Shown one piece after another: positions 44,710 through 53,073 of a stretch of DNA of 64,000 nt (the stretch's first letter is position 1; each line of letters opens with the position of its first letter). A program made the translations under genes and the position numbers. The stretch lies in the NCBI GenBank assembly GCA_023411555.1, contig JAEYOQ010000007.1, positions 1-64,000 on the forward strand, in the 5' to 3' direction. The notes under the pieces were generated by a model. That model made no database searches, was not told the origin of the DNA, and saw only the letters and a list, made by a program, of their open reading frames with translations. The DNA comes from Bacillota bacterium (GTDB lineage: Bacteria; Bacillota; Clostridia; Lachnospirales; Lachnospiraceae).

Positions 44710-45663
44710 TTAAGATTCCTTTGCTATAATTCTAGGTGCCTTGACCATACGCAGGATGTCCTCCAGTAGATTGTCCACCGTTACATTGTTCACACGTGCT
44801 TTCGGTTTCAAAATCATTCGATGAGCAACCACATCCTTGAATACATATTGTACATCCGAAGGAATAACGTATTCCCTGCGATTGAGGAAGGCGATTGCCT
44901 TTACCATATTCATCATAGCAAGGGAGCCTCTTGGGCTGACCCCCAGCTCGATTAAAGGATTCTGCCTGGTCTGTTCCACCAATAGTGTAATATAATCATA
45001 GATGGCATCATGGACAAATACCTCCTCCACCAAACTCTGCATGGTTAGAATATCCTCCTTCTCCACCACCTGAATCACAGTATCAAGAGGATTAGAATTC
45101 TGCCGTCCCTTTAGTATACCAATCTCGCTCCTTCGATCCGGATAGCCCATGGAAAGTCGTATCATAAAGCGATCCAGCTGAGATTCCGGTAGCATTTGAG
45201 TACCGACAGAGCCGATAGGATTCTGTGTAGCTATAACAACAAAAGGCTTAGGAACCTCTCGTGTAACACTATCCACGGTCACCTTGCCTTCTTCCATTAC
45301 TTCCAAAAGTGCAGATTGAGTCTTTGAGGAGGTACGATTTATCTCATCTGCCAGAAACAGATTACACATAATTGCACCGGGTTTATATTGATATCCATCC
45401 CCGTCCTTATTCAGTAGATGGAAGCCTACCACGTCAGTAGGAAGAACATCCGGTGTAAATTGGAGACGATGATGCTCAAGTGCCATTGCCTTAGAGAATG
45501 CTATGGCTAAAGTGGTCTTACCTACCCCTGGATAATCCTCTAATAAGATATGCCCCTTTGCTAATATAGCAGTAAACACCTTCTCTATAATAATCCGTTT
45601 ACCAATAACCACCTTATTAACCTCATCCATAATCTGTCTCGCCTTATCATTATACGGGACCAT
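44710..45663 (-). CDS. MoxR family AAA+ ATPase
   Basis: Cytosolic chaperone-like ATPase of 317 residues. Walker A is EDYPGVGKTT (about 37-46), Walker B is LFLADEINR, sensor 1 lies in ATQNP, and the winged-helix lid contains SPRGSLAMM. It typically activates partner proteins with vWA domains, here the DUF58 protein next door. First gene of the operon, behind GGAGAT and the promoter at 45733-45760. Confidence 0.9.
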   Translation of the reverse strand: MVPYNDKARQIMDEVNKVVIGKRIIIEKVFTAILAKGHILLEDYPGVGKTTLAIAFSKAMALEHHRLQFTPDVLPTDVVGFHLLNKDGDGYQYKPGAIMCNLFLADEINRTSSKTQSALLEVMEEGKVTVDSVTREVPKPFVVIATQNPIGSVGTQMLPESQLDRFMIRLSMGYPDRRSEIGILKGRQNSNPLDTVIQVVEKEDILTMQSLVEEVFVHDAIYDYITLLVEQTRQNPLIELGVSPRGSLAMMNMVKAIAFLNRREYVIPSDVQYVFKDVVAHRMILKPKARVNNVTVDNLLEDILRMVKAPRIIAKES

Positions 45664-45973
45664 AATATGCTATCTCCTTCCCACTACTATATAAGTTCTA
45701 ATCCTACTCGAAAAAACAAGTAATTCTCGTTTATTATAACATATTTTTACAGAATTTCAATTAACCATGGAGAATAATTGATCCCGTTCAGCCAATAAAT
45801 ATATTGCTGTTCACAGCTAGCAAGAAATGATTCGAGTATTTCCCGGCTGCAGAGTTTGACTATGAACAGTAATACAAATATCGCAATATTTTGTGAACTG
45901 GAAGGTAATGTATTGACTTATGCCACAAATCGTATAAAATTAACTTCATGAGAATACTATGGAGGTAGCAAAG
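45664..45973. promoter_or_regulatory. Divergent promoter region, MoxR operon and PpiC-like gene
   Basis: Minus: TTGAAA (45760-45755), 16 bp, TATAAT (45738-45733) with an upstream TG, for moxR. Plus: TTGACT (45913-45918), 16 bp, TAAAAT (45935-45940), for the chaperone gene. Between them ATTGCTGTTCA (45803-45813) and TGAACAGTAAT (45863-45873) form a near-perfect inverted repeat 49 bp apart. Confidence 0.6.
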
Positions 45974-47077
45974 GTGAACAAATCAAAAAGAATAAAAAGA
46001 GCTGAGGCAGAAACCAGCAAACAGGACAAAATCCAGGATAAGGTTATTAATAAGAAGGCATTTACAATCACATCTATCATATTGGTAGTTCTATTAATAG
46101 CCGCATTAATATTCGACCAGGTATACGAGCCTACTATTTTAACGATTGATGGGGATAAATATCATGCAAGCGATTTATCATACTATATCTATAATGTAGA
46201 ATATCAGTATGACTATTATGACCAGATGTTCGGAGGCGGCGGCTCCTATTGGAATATGTCTTACGATGAGGAAGGTACTACTGTGAGAGATATGGCCAAG
46301 CAGGAGGCTATGGATACCGCAATTTACTATGAAATACTTAACAGTGAAGCATTAGCAGAAGGCTATACACTGACGGAGGAAGAGAAGACGACGATTGAGA
46401 CTAACGCAGCAACCATGATGGATGGCATGACGGCGGGAACCATCAAGAATGGCAAGTTCACTAAGGCATCTCTAAGCAAAGCCCTTGGTAAGACAACCTT
46501 AGTATCCAGATATCGTCAGGATAAGATCGATGCCTTAAATATTGATGATGAAGCGATCAAAGCCGGGATTTCCCGTGACGAGTATAGACAATATGATATC
46601 GAATACCTGTTTTCCTCCAAGAAGACAACCGATGTGGAGGGCAAATCTGTAGACAAGACAGAGGAAGAAAAAGCGGCTACTAAAGCAGCACTGAATACCT
46701 ACCTTGAAAAGGCTAAGACTACAGAGGACTGGTCAACTCTCCTACCCGAGGAAGAGAAGAATATCACCTATAGTACAGATAATTTCATCGAGTCTGAATC
46801 AAGCTTTGATGAAGATTTTGAAAAGCTGATTATGGCAATGGAAAATGGTGAAATCGGTGAGGTATACGAGACTGACAACGGTTATTATGTAGTACGTATG
46901 ATTGATAATAACTCTTCAGAAAGCTATGATACTGCTGTTAAGAACGCCATCACAGAGGCAGAAAACGAAGGCTTTAATCAACTCTACGATGACATACTTG
47001 CAAAGCATGATTACAAGATTAACGATTCTGCATTGAAATCCTTGAATATGGGAAGTGCTATTCTATCAACATACTAA
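45974..47077 (+). CDS. Membrane-anchored PpiC/SurA-like foldase
   Basis: A 367-residue protein with a basic cytosolic N-terminus, one TM helix (about 30-50) and an extracytoplasmic part with a SurA_N-like chaperone region (ILTIDGDKYHASDLSYYIYN...). A C-terminal parvulin-like fragment follows (FDEDFEKLIMAMENGEIGEVYETDNGYYVVRM), which is shorter than a complete rotamase, so isomerase activity is uncertain. I chose the GTG at 45974 since GGAGGT lies 7 bp upstream; the ATG at 45959 includes that site. Monocistronic. Confidence 0.75.
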   Translation: MNKSKRIKRAEAETSKQDKIQDKVINKKAFTITSIILVVLLIAALIFDQVYEPTILTIDGDKYHASDLSYYIYNVEYQYDYYDQMFGGGGSYWNMSYDEEGTTVRDMAKQEAMDTAIYYEILNSEALAEGYTLTEEEKTTIETNAATMMDGMTAGTIKNGKFTKASLSKALGKTTLVSRYRQDKIDALNIDDEAIKAGISRDEYRQYDIEYLFSSKKTTDVEGKSVDKTEEEKAATKAALNTYLEKAKTTEDWSTLLPEEEKNITYSTDNFIESESSFDEDFEKLIMAMENGEIGEVYETDNGYYVVRMIDNNSSESYDTAVKNAITEAENEGFNQLYDDILAKHDYKINDSALKSLNMGSAILSTY

Positions 47078-47201
47078 TCAAAGGGCAGGTATCTATAGGT
47101 AAGCCGGAAGCAATGCAAATCGTTGGATGTATTATATCAGTATGAATAATATTCTTCTTTCTAGTAATAATATAGATGATTATTTTAGAAAGGAGATTAG
47201 C

Positions 47202-47378
47202 ATGGCAAAGAATAAGAATAATAGCAGTTCTAAAAATAGCAGTTCTAAAAACAGCACTTCGAATTCAAGCAAAAACAATACAAGCAATACCAGTAAGAAT
47301 AATTCCGGCGGCTCTATGAAGGATACCGTTCATATGCCGGACAACCGTCCTGCACGTAGCGGGCCCGGTGGAGAATAA
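47202..47378 (+). CDS. Small Ser/Asn/Lys-rich protein, function unknown
   Basis: A 58-residue frame starts with an ATG after AAAGGAG. The first 38 residues are almost only Ser, Asn, Lys and Thr with repeated SSSKN units. The tail MKDTVHMPDNRPARSGPGGE is more complex and is the likely functional end. Surely disordered. A strong terminator directly follows, which supports a real transcript. A longer frame from 47127 is unlikely because the ribosome site lies inside it. Confidence 0.6.
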   Translation: MAKNKNNSSSKNSSSKNSTSNSSKNNTSNTSKNNSGGSMKDTVHMPDNRPARSGPGGE

Positions 47379-47411
47379 ACTTAAGATCAAGCCTTATCAG
47401 GCTCATTGCGA

Positions 47412-47453
47412 GAGCACCTGCATATCCATAACGGAGATACAGGTGCTCTTTTT
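47412..47453 (+). terminator. Terminator after the Ser/Asn/Lys-rich ORF
   Basis: Perfect arms GAGCACCTG / CAGGTGCTC with a 19-base loop and TTTTT. Confidence 0.88.
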
Positions 47454-47516
47454 ATGGCTTAATTATTCTGGTGGATCAAAATATAATTAATATTTTACAG
47501 ACTTTTACACATGCTA

Positions 47517-47545
47517 TTGACAAAGTAGTAAAGTACACATATTAT
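47517..47545 (+). promoter_or_regulatory. Promoter of padR and the SEDS-like gene
   Basis: TTGACA at 47517-47522, a 17-bp spacer and TATTAT at 47540-47545. Confidence 0.72.
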
Positions 47546-47561
47546 ATAGATAATCTATATA
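47543..47561. promoter_or_regulatory. Perfect palindromic operator overlapping the padR promoter
   Basis: TATATAGAT-A-ATCTATATA has 9-bp perfect arms. It starts inside the -10 box and ends two bases before the AAAGGAGG ribosome site. It is a natural autoregulatory site for PadR (inference). Confidence 0.65.
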
Positions 47562-47577
47562 TAAAGGAGGTCGACTT

Positions 47578-47928
47578 ATGGCGATTGATAAAAGTCTTAT
47601 TACCGGAAGTACAAGCACGCTTATATTAAAATTGCTGGAAGAGCAGGATATGTATGGGTATCAGATGATTGAGACCCTGGCAAGGAAATCGGATGACACC
47701 TTTCATCTAAAAGCAGGAACCCTATATCCCATCCTACACAGCCTAGAGAAGGAAGGCTATGTGGAAGCCTATGAGGAAAAAGCAGAGGGAGCGAAGCTCA
47801 GAAAATACTACCATTTGACAACAAAGGGGAGAAAGCTTCTGATTGGGAAGCAGCAGGAATGGAATGAGTATACAAGAGCGGTCAATAAAGTATTGAATGG
47901 AGGTGTCAGCGTTGCAGTCAATGGATGA
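47578..47928 (+). CDS. PadR family transcriptional regulator
   Basis: Winged-helix repressor of 116 residues (STLILKLLEEQDMYGYQMIETLARKS..., GTLYPILHSLEKEGYV, YYHLTTKGRK) of the short PadR-s2 type. The start follows AAAGGAGG. It overlaps the next gene. Short PadR proteins typically repress their own operon and partner with a downstream membrane protein carrying a HAAS-type N-terminal domain, as here. Confidence 0.92.
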   Translation: MAIDKSLITGSTSTLILKLLEEQDMYGYQMIETLARKSDDTFHLKAGTLYPILHSLEKEGYVEAYEEKAEGAKLRKYYHLTTKGRKLLIGKQQEWNEYTRAVNKVLNGGVSVAVNG

Positions 47929-49288
47929 GATTAAAAGGTACTGTGCAACGGTTTGCGAGCAAATCCGTTGGAAAAAGGTACACCCTATGATTGCAAAGGA
48001 GATCGAGGATCATCTTTGTGACCAACGTGATTTTTATATATCAGAGGGAGAAGAAGAAGAGACCGCTACTCGTAATGCAATTAGAGAGATGGGGGATTCC
48101 ATTAAGATTGGTGCAGAACTTGATAAAACACATAAGCCAAACCCCCAGTGGGGATTAATTCTGCTAACTATTCTATTGATGCTTGTGGGAACAAGCACCC
48201 GATACTTCATTGCCCATTCAGAGGATGCAATCGGAGGCTTTGAATTAACTGACCTATTCATTGCAATGGTAATTTTCTTCGTTGCTTATTTTTTAGATTT
48301 CACTTTATTGGGTAAGCATCCTCTAACCTGCTATACGATAATAATGTTACTTAGCACCACTGGTCTTTTACTGTCCCGGGATGTGAATGGAAGAGCCGTC
48401 TTTACTTTCTTTTTCGGCTATTCCTTCCCCATGGTCTATCTGTGCCTGATCTTCCCTCTTGCCTATGCTCTGTTTGTCTATGCCATGAGAAACCAAGGAA
48501 TAAAAGGGATGCTTTTCTGCGGATTGGGTTATTTGCCATATGCTATTATCCTATTGTTTGTTCCTTCAACAACAGGCTTCCTGATCTATACCCTTTCCGC
48601 CCTAATTACAATATGCCTTGCTATCTCAAAAGGCTGGTTTGGCATCGGTACAAAACAGGGATTGGTCATTGTTCTTCTGCCAACGGTCCTTGTCGGGAGC
48701 GCCGTACTGGTTTGGCTTATGTTACAATCCTACCGTTTGGAACGCATCCACGTCCTGCTTGATCCTTACTCCGATCCAAGAGGGTATCAATATGTCATGA
48801 TCCGTGACCTGATGTCCGGTGCCCTATTTATAGGAAAAGGTGTCATACCGCAGCAATATACCGGTGCCTTATCCTCCCCGTGGTTTCGAAGAGATATGCT
48901 GCTTACCATAATTACGAATAAATATGGCTGGATTGTATTTTGGGGAATAATACTATTATTCTTAATTTTCTCAGCCACTGCTTTCTATAAGGTATCCAGA
49001 CAGAAAAGTGTACTGGGTCTTATGGTATCGCTTCCCATCCTATTTGTATTTATCATGCAAACTATTTTATATATAGTCAGTAATCTTGGCTTTGGTATAT
49101 TGAGCACCTTATCCTTACCGTTTCTCTCGGATGGAACCATGGCCTTACTTATTAATGCAGGATTAATTGGCTTTATGCTCTCGGTATTTCGAACCGGTGA
49201 TGCAATGATGGATCAAATAAAGGTATCAGCAAAGCACGAACCTTTTATCCTATATGAAGACGGAAAATTGATTATTAAATTAAAATAG
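47912..49288 (+). CDS. HAAS/permease-prefix domain fused to a SEDS (FtsW/RodA)-like membrane protein
   Basis: A 458-residue protein. Its N-terminal ~75 residues form a small helical domain (EIEDHLCDQRDFYISEGEEEETATRNAIREMGD) typical of proteins encoded with PadR. About ten TM helices follow, with FtsW/RodA-like blocks (YQYVMIRDLMSGALFIGKGV, ITNKYGWIVFWGII). The extracellular Asp-containing HTDFIF motif of active SEDS glycosyltransferases is not visible. I prefer the TTG at 47912 (GGAGGTG 6-8 bp upstream); an ATG at 47921 is the alternative. It overlaps padR by 17 bp. Confidence 0.78.
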   Translation: MQSMDEIKRYCATVCEQIRWKKVHPMIAKEIEDHLCDQRDFYISEGEEEETATRNAIREMGDSIKIGAELDKTHKPNPQWGLILLTILLMLVGTSTRYFIAHSEDAIGGFELTDLFIAMVIFFVAYFLDFTLLGKHPLTCYTIIMLLSTTGLLLSRDVNGRAVFTFFFGYSFPMVYLCLIFPLAYALFVYAMRNQGIKGMLFCGLGYLPYAIILLFVPSTTGFLIYTLSALITICLAISKGWFGIGTKQGLVIVLLPTVLVGSAVLVWLMLQSYRLERIHVLLDPYSDPRGYQYVMIRDLMSGALFIGKGVIPQQYTGALSSPWFRRDMLLTIITNKYGWIVFWGIILLFLIFSATAFYKVSRQKSVLGLMVSLPILFVFIMQTILYIVSNLGFGILSTLSLPFLSDGTMALLINAGLIGFMLSVFRTGDAMMDQIKVSAKHEPFILYEDGKLIIKLK

Positions 49289-49319
49289 TTACTCCTCTTT
49301 TTTGATGAAAGTATGAACC

Positions 49320-49360
49320 TAGTAGTATTTTAATAATAATGTGGTATAATGATACTACTA
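49320..49360. promoter_or_regulatory. trkAH promoter flanked by an inverted repeat
   Basis: An extended -10 (TGGTATAAT, 49342-49350) lies between TAGTAGTAT (49320-49328) and ATACTACTA (49352-49360). These are perfect 9-bp arms 32 bp apart, about three helical turns. The arrangement suggests a repressor-bound operator or a transcript-start element. Confidence 0.55.
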
Positions 49361-49377
49361 TATTGCAAAGGAGTTAC

Positions 49378-49409
49378 ATTAATGAATGCCTGAAAAGGCA
49401 TTCATTAAT
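49378..49409 (+). promoter_or_regulatory. 14-bp perfect hairpin with GAAA loop in the trkA leader
   Basis: Arms ATTAATGAATGCCT (49378-49391) and AGGCATTCATTAAT (49396-49409) close a GAAA tetraloop. The only good ribosome site (AAAGGAG, 49367-49373) lies 5' of the hairpin and the trkA ATG (49424) lies 3' of it. The site is followed at proper spacing by a minimal ATG-AAT-GCC-TGA frame. Confidence 0.7.
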
Positions 49410-49423
49410 CTTGTATTTTAGCT

Positions 49424-50779
49424 ATGAGAATACTTATTATTGGCTGTGGTAAGGTAGGAACAGCCTTAGCGGAACAACTGGCACATGAAGGACATGATAT
49501 TATCATTATTGATAACAAGGCTACCGTAATACATAATGTAATCGATACCCTTGATGTTATGGGGATTACTGGGAACGGGGCCAGCTATCATGTATTAATG
49601 GAGGCAGGAATTGAAACTACTGATATTCTGATTGCTGTAACCGGATCAGATGAACTGAATATGCTTTGCTGCCTTATTGCTAAAAAGGCCAGTAGATGCC
49701 ATACAATCGCCCGCATTCGCAATCCTCAATACAACGATGAAATTGATTTTATCAAAGAAGAGCTTGGAATCTCTATGACGATTAATCCAGAGCTGGAATC
49801 TGCTTTGGAGATGGCAAGAGTCATCCGTCTTCCTTCCGCCATCAAGATCGAGACCTTTGCCAAAGGTAAGGTTGAGCTATTAAAATGCCAGATTCCAAAC
49901 GGCTCCATTCTGCATAATATGCAGATAAAGAATATCTCGGCAAAAACTCATTGTAAGGTACTGGTCTGCGCTGTGGAACGAGGAGACGATGTTTATATTC
50001 CTTCCGGTGATTTCATGTTACAGGCCCATGATAAAATCTCTATTATAGCCATTCAGAAAAACGCTCATGAATTCTTCACCAAGATTGGATTACCTCCTTC
50101 TCATATCAAGGATATCATGATTGTCGGAGGCGGAACGATTGCCACCTATATTGGTAAATACTTTTCCGGTACCGATGTAAAGGTAAAGATCATCGAGCAA
50201 AACCGGGAGCGCTGCGAGGAGCTTAGTAACTTGCTGCCGGATAGCTTGATTATTCATGCAAATGGCTCCGATAACAACGTACTGATTGAAGAAGGAATCG
50301 ATTCTACCGATGCCTTTGCATCCTTAACAAATCTGGATGAGGAGAATATCCTTCTCTCCCTATATGCTCAAAAGATCTGTAACGCAAAAATCTTTACCAA
50401 GATAACCAGATTAACCTTCGATGAAATAATTCAGGATATGAATCTAGGGGTTGTAATTAATCCAAAGCTTTTGACTGACGACCGAATCATTCAGTATGTA
50501 CGAGCCAAGCAAAACTCACTGGGCAGTAATGTAGAGACGCTGTATAAGCTAGTGGGTAACAAGATTGTGGCTATGGAATTCCGCGTAAAAACCGGCAGCT
50601 CATATATCGGTATCCCTCTTGAACAGCTTCATATAAAAGAGAATACCTTAGTCGGTTGCATAAATCGCAAGGGAAAGATTGTTATTCCGAATGGCAAGGA
50701 TACCATTCAGCCTGGAGATACCGTGATCATCGTAACCACCTCCTTCGGATTGGATGATCTAGGTGAGATTTTCGAATAG
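49424..50779 (+). CDS. trkA: Potassium uptake regulatory subunit TrkA
   Basis: Cytosolic gating ring protein of 451 residues with two RCK units. Each has an NAD-binding Rossmann motif (GCGKVG at 7-12; GGGTIATYIG at about 235) and a TrkA-C domain, so it is the duplicated full-length form. No ribosome site directly precedes the ATG; see the hairpin at 49378-49409. It is followed after 10 bp by trkH. Ligand-dependent (NAD(H), ATP or c-di-AMP in relatives) control of K+ flux is the family role. Confidence 0.92.
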   Translation: MRILIIGCGKVGTALAEQLAHEGHDIIIIDNKATVIHNVIDTLDVMGITGNGASYHVLMEAGIETTDILIAVTGSDELNMLCCLIAKKASRCHTIARIRNPQYNDEIDFIKEELGISMTINPELESALEMARVIRLPSAIKIETFAKGKVELLKCQIPNGSILHNMQIKNISAKTHCKVLVCAVERGDDVYIPSGDFMLQAHDKISIIAIQKNAHEFFTKIGLPPSHIKDIMIVGGGTIATYIGKYFSGTDVKVKIIEQNRERCEELSNLLPDSLIIHANGSDNNVLIEEGIDSTDAFASLTNLDEENILLSLYAQKICNAKIFTKITRLTFDEIIQDMNLGVVINPKLLTDDRIIQYVRAKQNSLGSNVETLYKLVGNKIVAMEFRVKTGSSYIGIPLEQLHIKENTLVGCINRKGKIVIPNGKDTIQPGDTVIIVTTSFGLDDLGEIFE

Positions 50780-50789
50780 AGGTGAACCT

Positions 50790-52223
50790 ATGAATAAATC
50801 AATTATATTTCACATTATCGGCTGGATACTTACGATCGAAGCTTTCCTTATGATCATTCCTTGTATTGTAGCCCTGATATATCAGGAGCAAAGTGGGTAT
50901 TCCTTCCTGATTACACTGATTGCCTGCCTTATCATTGGTGTTCCCCTCGTAATCATAAAGCCAAAGAATCATGTCTTCTTTGCAAAGGAGGGCTTCTTCG
51001 TTGTTGCCTTGGGCTGGATCGTACTTAGTATTGTCGGTGCATTTCCATTTTTTATCAGCGGGGAGATCCCGAATTATATTGATGCGCTATTTGAAAATGT
51101 ATCCGGTTTTACCACCACCGGCTCCAGTATCCTGAGTGATGTTGAAGCTCTTTCCTATTGCATGCTCTTTTGGCGGAGCTTTACTCATTGGATCGGTGGC
51201 ATGGGTATTCTGGTATTTATTCTTGCTATTATGCCTATGGCCGGCGGTGAGACCATGCATATTATGCGTGCGGAGAGCCCCGGGCCTGCAGTAGAAAAGG
51301 TTGTCCCAAGAATGCGTTCCACTGCCTCCTTGCTATACCTGATTTATTTTGGTATGACTATGCTACAGCTCATCCTGTTATTGGTCGGAGGAATGCCTCT
51401 TTTTGACTCTCTGACTATTTCCTTAGCAACCGCAGGTACCGGTGGATTCGCTATTAAGAACTCCGGCTGCGCCGATTATACCACTTATCAACAAACGATC
51501 ATCACCATCTTCATGCTTTTATTTGGAGTTAACTTTAATATCTATACCTTAATTCTATTTAAGAAGGTTAAGATGGCCATAAAGAGCGAGGAGCTAAGAG
51601 CATATTTCCTGATTGTTGTGACTGCAACTATATTAATAGCTCTGAATCTCGGCGGTTATAAGAATTTCTTTCCTTCGATTCATCACGCCGCTTTTCAGGT
51701 TTCCTCCGTTTTAACAACCACCGGTTATTCAACCGTCGATTTCAATCAGTGGCCTACCTTCTCGAAGATCATCCTGGTCTGGCTGATGTTTATCGGGGCC
51801 TGCTCCGGCAGTACCAGTGGTAGTATGAAGATTTCCCGTATTCTAATCATGTTAAAAACCATATTCAAGGAACTGTCTTATCTGATCCATAAAAGAAGTA
51901 TTAAGGTCCTGAAGTTTGATGGCAAAAAAATAGAGCACGAAACCATGCGCTCTATTAATGTTTTCTTTATCTCTTATATCATGATCTTTGCAGCCTCTGT
52001 CCTGATTGTAAGCCTTGATAATTTTGATTTCACTTCCAGCCTTACAGCGGTAGCTGCAACCCTCAATAATGTAGGTCCCGGCCTGGAGCTTGTTGGCCCC
52101 ATCGGCAACTTTGGAAGCTTTTCAACTTTATCAAAATTTGTTATGATGTTTGATATGCTATGTGGTCGTTTGGAGGTATTCCCTGTCTTATTGCTGCTCA
52201 ATCCAAAGAACTGGAAACACTAA
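50790..52223 (+). CDS. trkH: Potassium uptake channel subunit TrkH
   Basis: Integral membrane K+ translocation subunit of 477 residues. The four selectivity loops are visible as FTTTGSS, TAGTGGFA, TTTGYST and NNVGPGLE between pairs of TM helices, and the GACSGSTSGSMKISR block is intact. The ATG at 50790 follows GAGGTG; the start at 50763 would overlap trkA. Operon partner of trkA, followed by a terminator. Confidence 0.93.
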   Translation: MNKSIIFHIIGWILTIEAFLMIIPCIVALIYQEQSGYSFLITLIACLIIGVPLVIIKPKNHVFFAKEGFFVVALGWIVLSIVGAFPFFISGEIPNYIDALFENVSGFTTTGSSILSDVEALSYCMLFWRSFTHWIGGMGILVFILAIMPMAGGETMHIMRAESPGPAVEKVVPRMRSTASLLYLIYFGMTMLQLILLLVGGMPLFDSLTISLATAGTGGFAIKNSGCADYTTYQQTIITIFMLLFGVNFNIYTLILFKKVKMAIKSEELRAYFLIVVTATILIALNLGGYKNFFPSIHHAAFQVSSVLTTTGYSTVDFNQWPTFSKIILVWLMFIGACSGSTSGSMKISRILIMLKTIFKELSYLIHKRSIKVLKFDGKKIEHETMRSINVFFISYIMIFAASVLIVSLDNFDFTSSLTAVAATLNNVGPGLELVGPIGNFGSFSTLSKFVMMFDMLCGRLEVFPVLLLLNPKNWKH

Positions 52224-52229
52224 TTGATA

Positions 52230-52263
52230 CGGAGGATAATCCCAAAGGATGTCCTCCGTTTTA
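52230..52263. terminator. Terminator between trkH and the DUF3298 gene
   Basis: CGGAGGA / TCCTCCG arms with an inner TCC/GGA pair, then TTTT on the plus strand. Confidence 0.72.
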
Positions 52264-52275
52264 AATTCAGCTAAT

Positions 52276-52959
52276 TCAACATTTGGGTAGTACAGCTCCT
52301 CCCGGTCCATAAGGAATAACGAAGGTTGGTATTCCTGAGGCATAAGGTGCAATATCATAATGTTGAAAGTATATCACAACCCCCTCTTTGCTTAGATAAA
52401 AGTTGTTCGTCTTCAGGTTCTCCCTGACCAACCTCTCATAATCTTCAAAGAACATTCCATTTTCTTTTGCTATCTCCTCTGCAATCTGCTGATTAATGGT
52501 CTGAATCAGATATTCCTTATAACGAGAGCGTTGTGGAAAGAAATCCCCTAATTCCATCCTCCTGTTCCTATTCAGGTCCCAGGTATCAGAATAACGTATC
52601 GTTAGTCCATGTGCCCCTCCGGCATATTCATATTGGTCGAAATAAAGACTGAGCAAACAATTCTGATTGTATGTAACCACATAATCTACATAAGCTTCAA
52701 ACTGCCGAATCGGATAATCATTAGCAACGGAGTATTCATACTCAACCATGGCCATCTGATACAGATTCATAACATTGGAGCGTTCATACATCACGGCTTT
52801 TGTTCTGTATAGTGAATTTAGCCTATTAAGCATCATTTGATATGACTCTGATATGAATTTGGGATATTTTATCGTATATCGCATAATGTTCGTATTCTTA
52901 TAATACATGTCCTGCTGCAAAACCATAGGTTTGACCAGAACCCGATACCCCTCAGCCAA
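52276..52959 (-). CDS. DUF3298/DUF4163 (RsiV-like) protein
   Basis: A 227-residue protein with the DUF3298 signature (YAGGAHGLTIRYSDTWDLNRNRRMELGDFF, ...YYFQHYDIAPYASGIPTFVIPY). In family relatives this fold is extracytoplasmic and, in RsiV, binds lysozyme. Here no signal peptide or TM helix is evident. I chose the TTG at 52959 because AAGGAGGGG stands 6 bp before it. A TTG at 53037 would give 253 residues. Role unknown. Confidence 0.65.
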   Translation of the reverse strand: MAEGYRVLVKPMVLQQDMYYKNTNIMRYTIKYPKFISESYQMMLNRLNSLYRTKAVMYERSNVMNLYQMAMVEYEYSVANDYPIRQFEAYVDYVVTYNQNCLLSLYFDQYEYAGGAHGLTIRYSDTWDLNRNRRMELGDFFPQRSRYKEYLIQTINQQIAEEIAKENGMFFEDYERLVRENLKTNNFYLSKEGVVIYFQHYDIAPYASGIPTFVIPYGPGGAVLPKC

Positions 52960-53073
52960 ACAGCTCCCCTCCTTAAGTTGCATTGCCTTTAGCATAACAT
53001 ATGCGAAAGGAGTGAGTGATATTCTTGTACATAACAATCTTTATCATGATACGAACATATTAACCAGATCCTT

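Noticed and set aside
49360..49423. c-di-AMP (ydaO-type) riboswitch before trkA
   Set aside because: The leader is about 65 nt and consists of a single hairpin, far too short for that class and without its conserved blocks.
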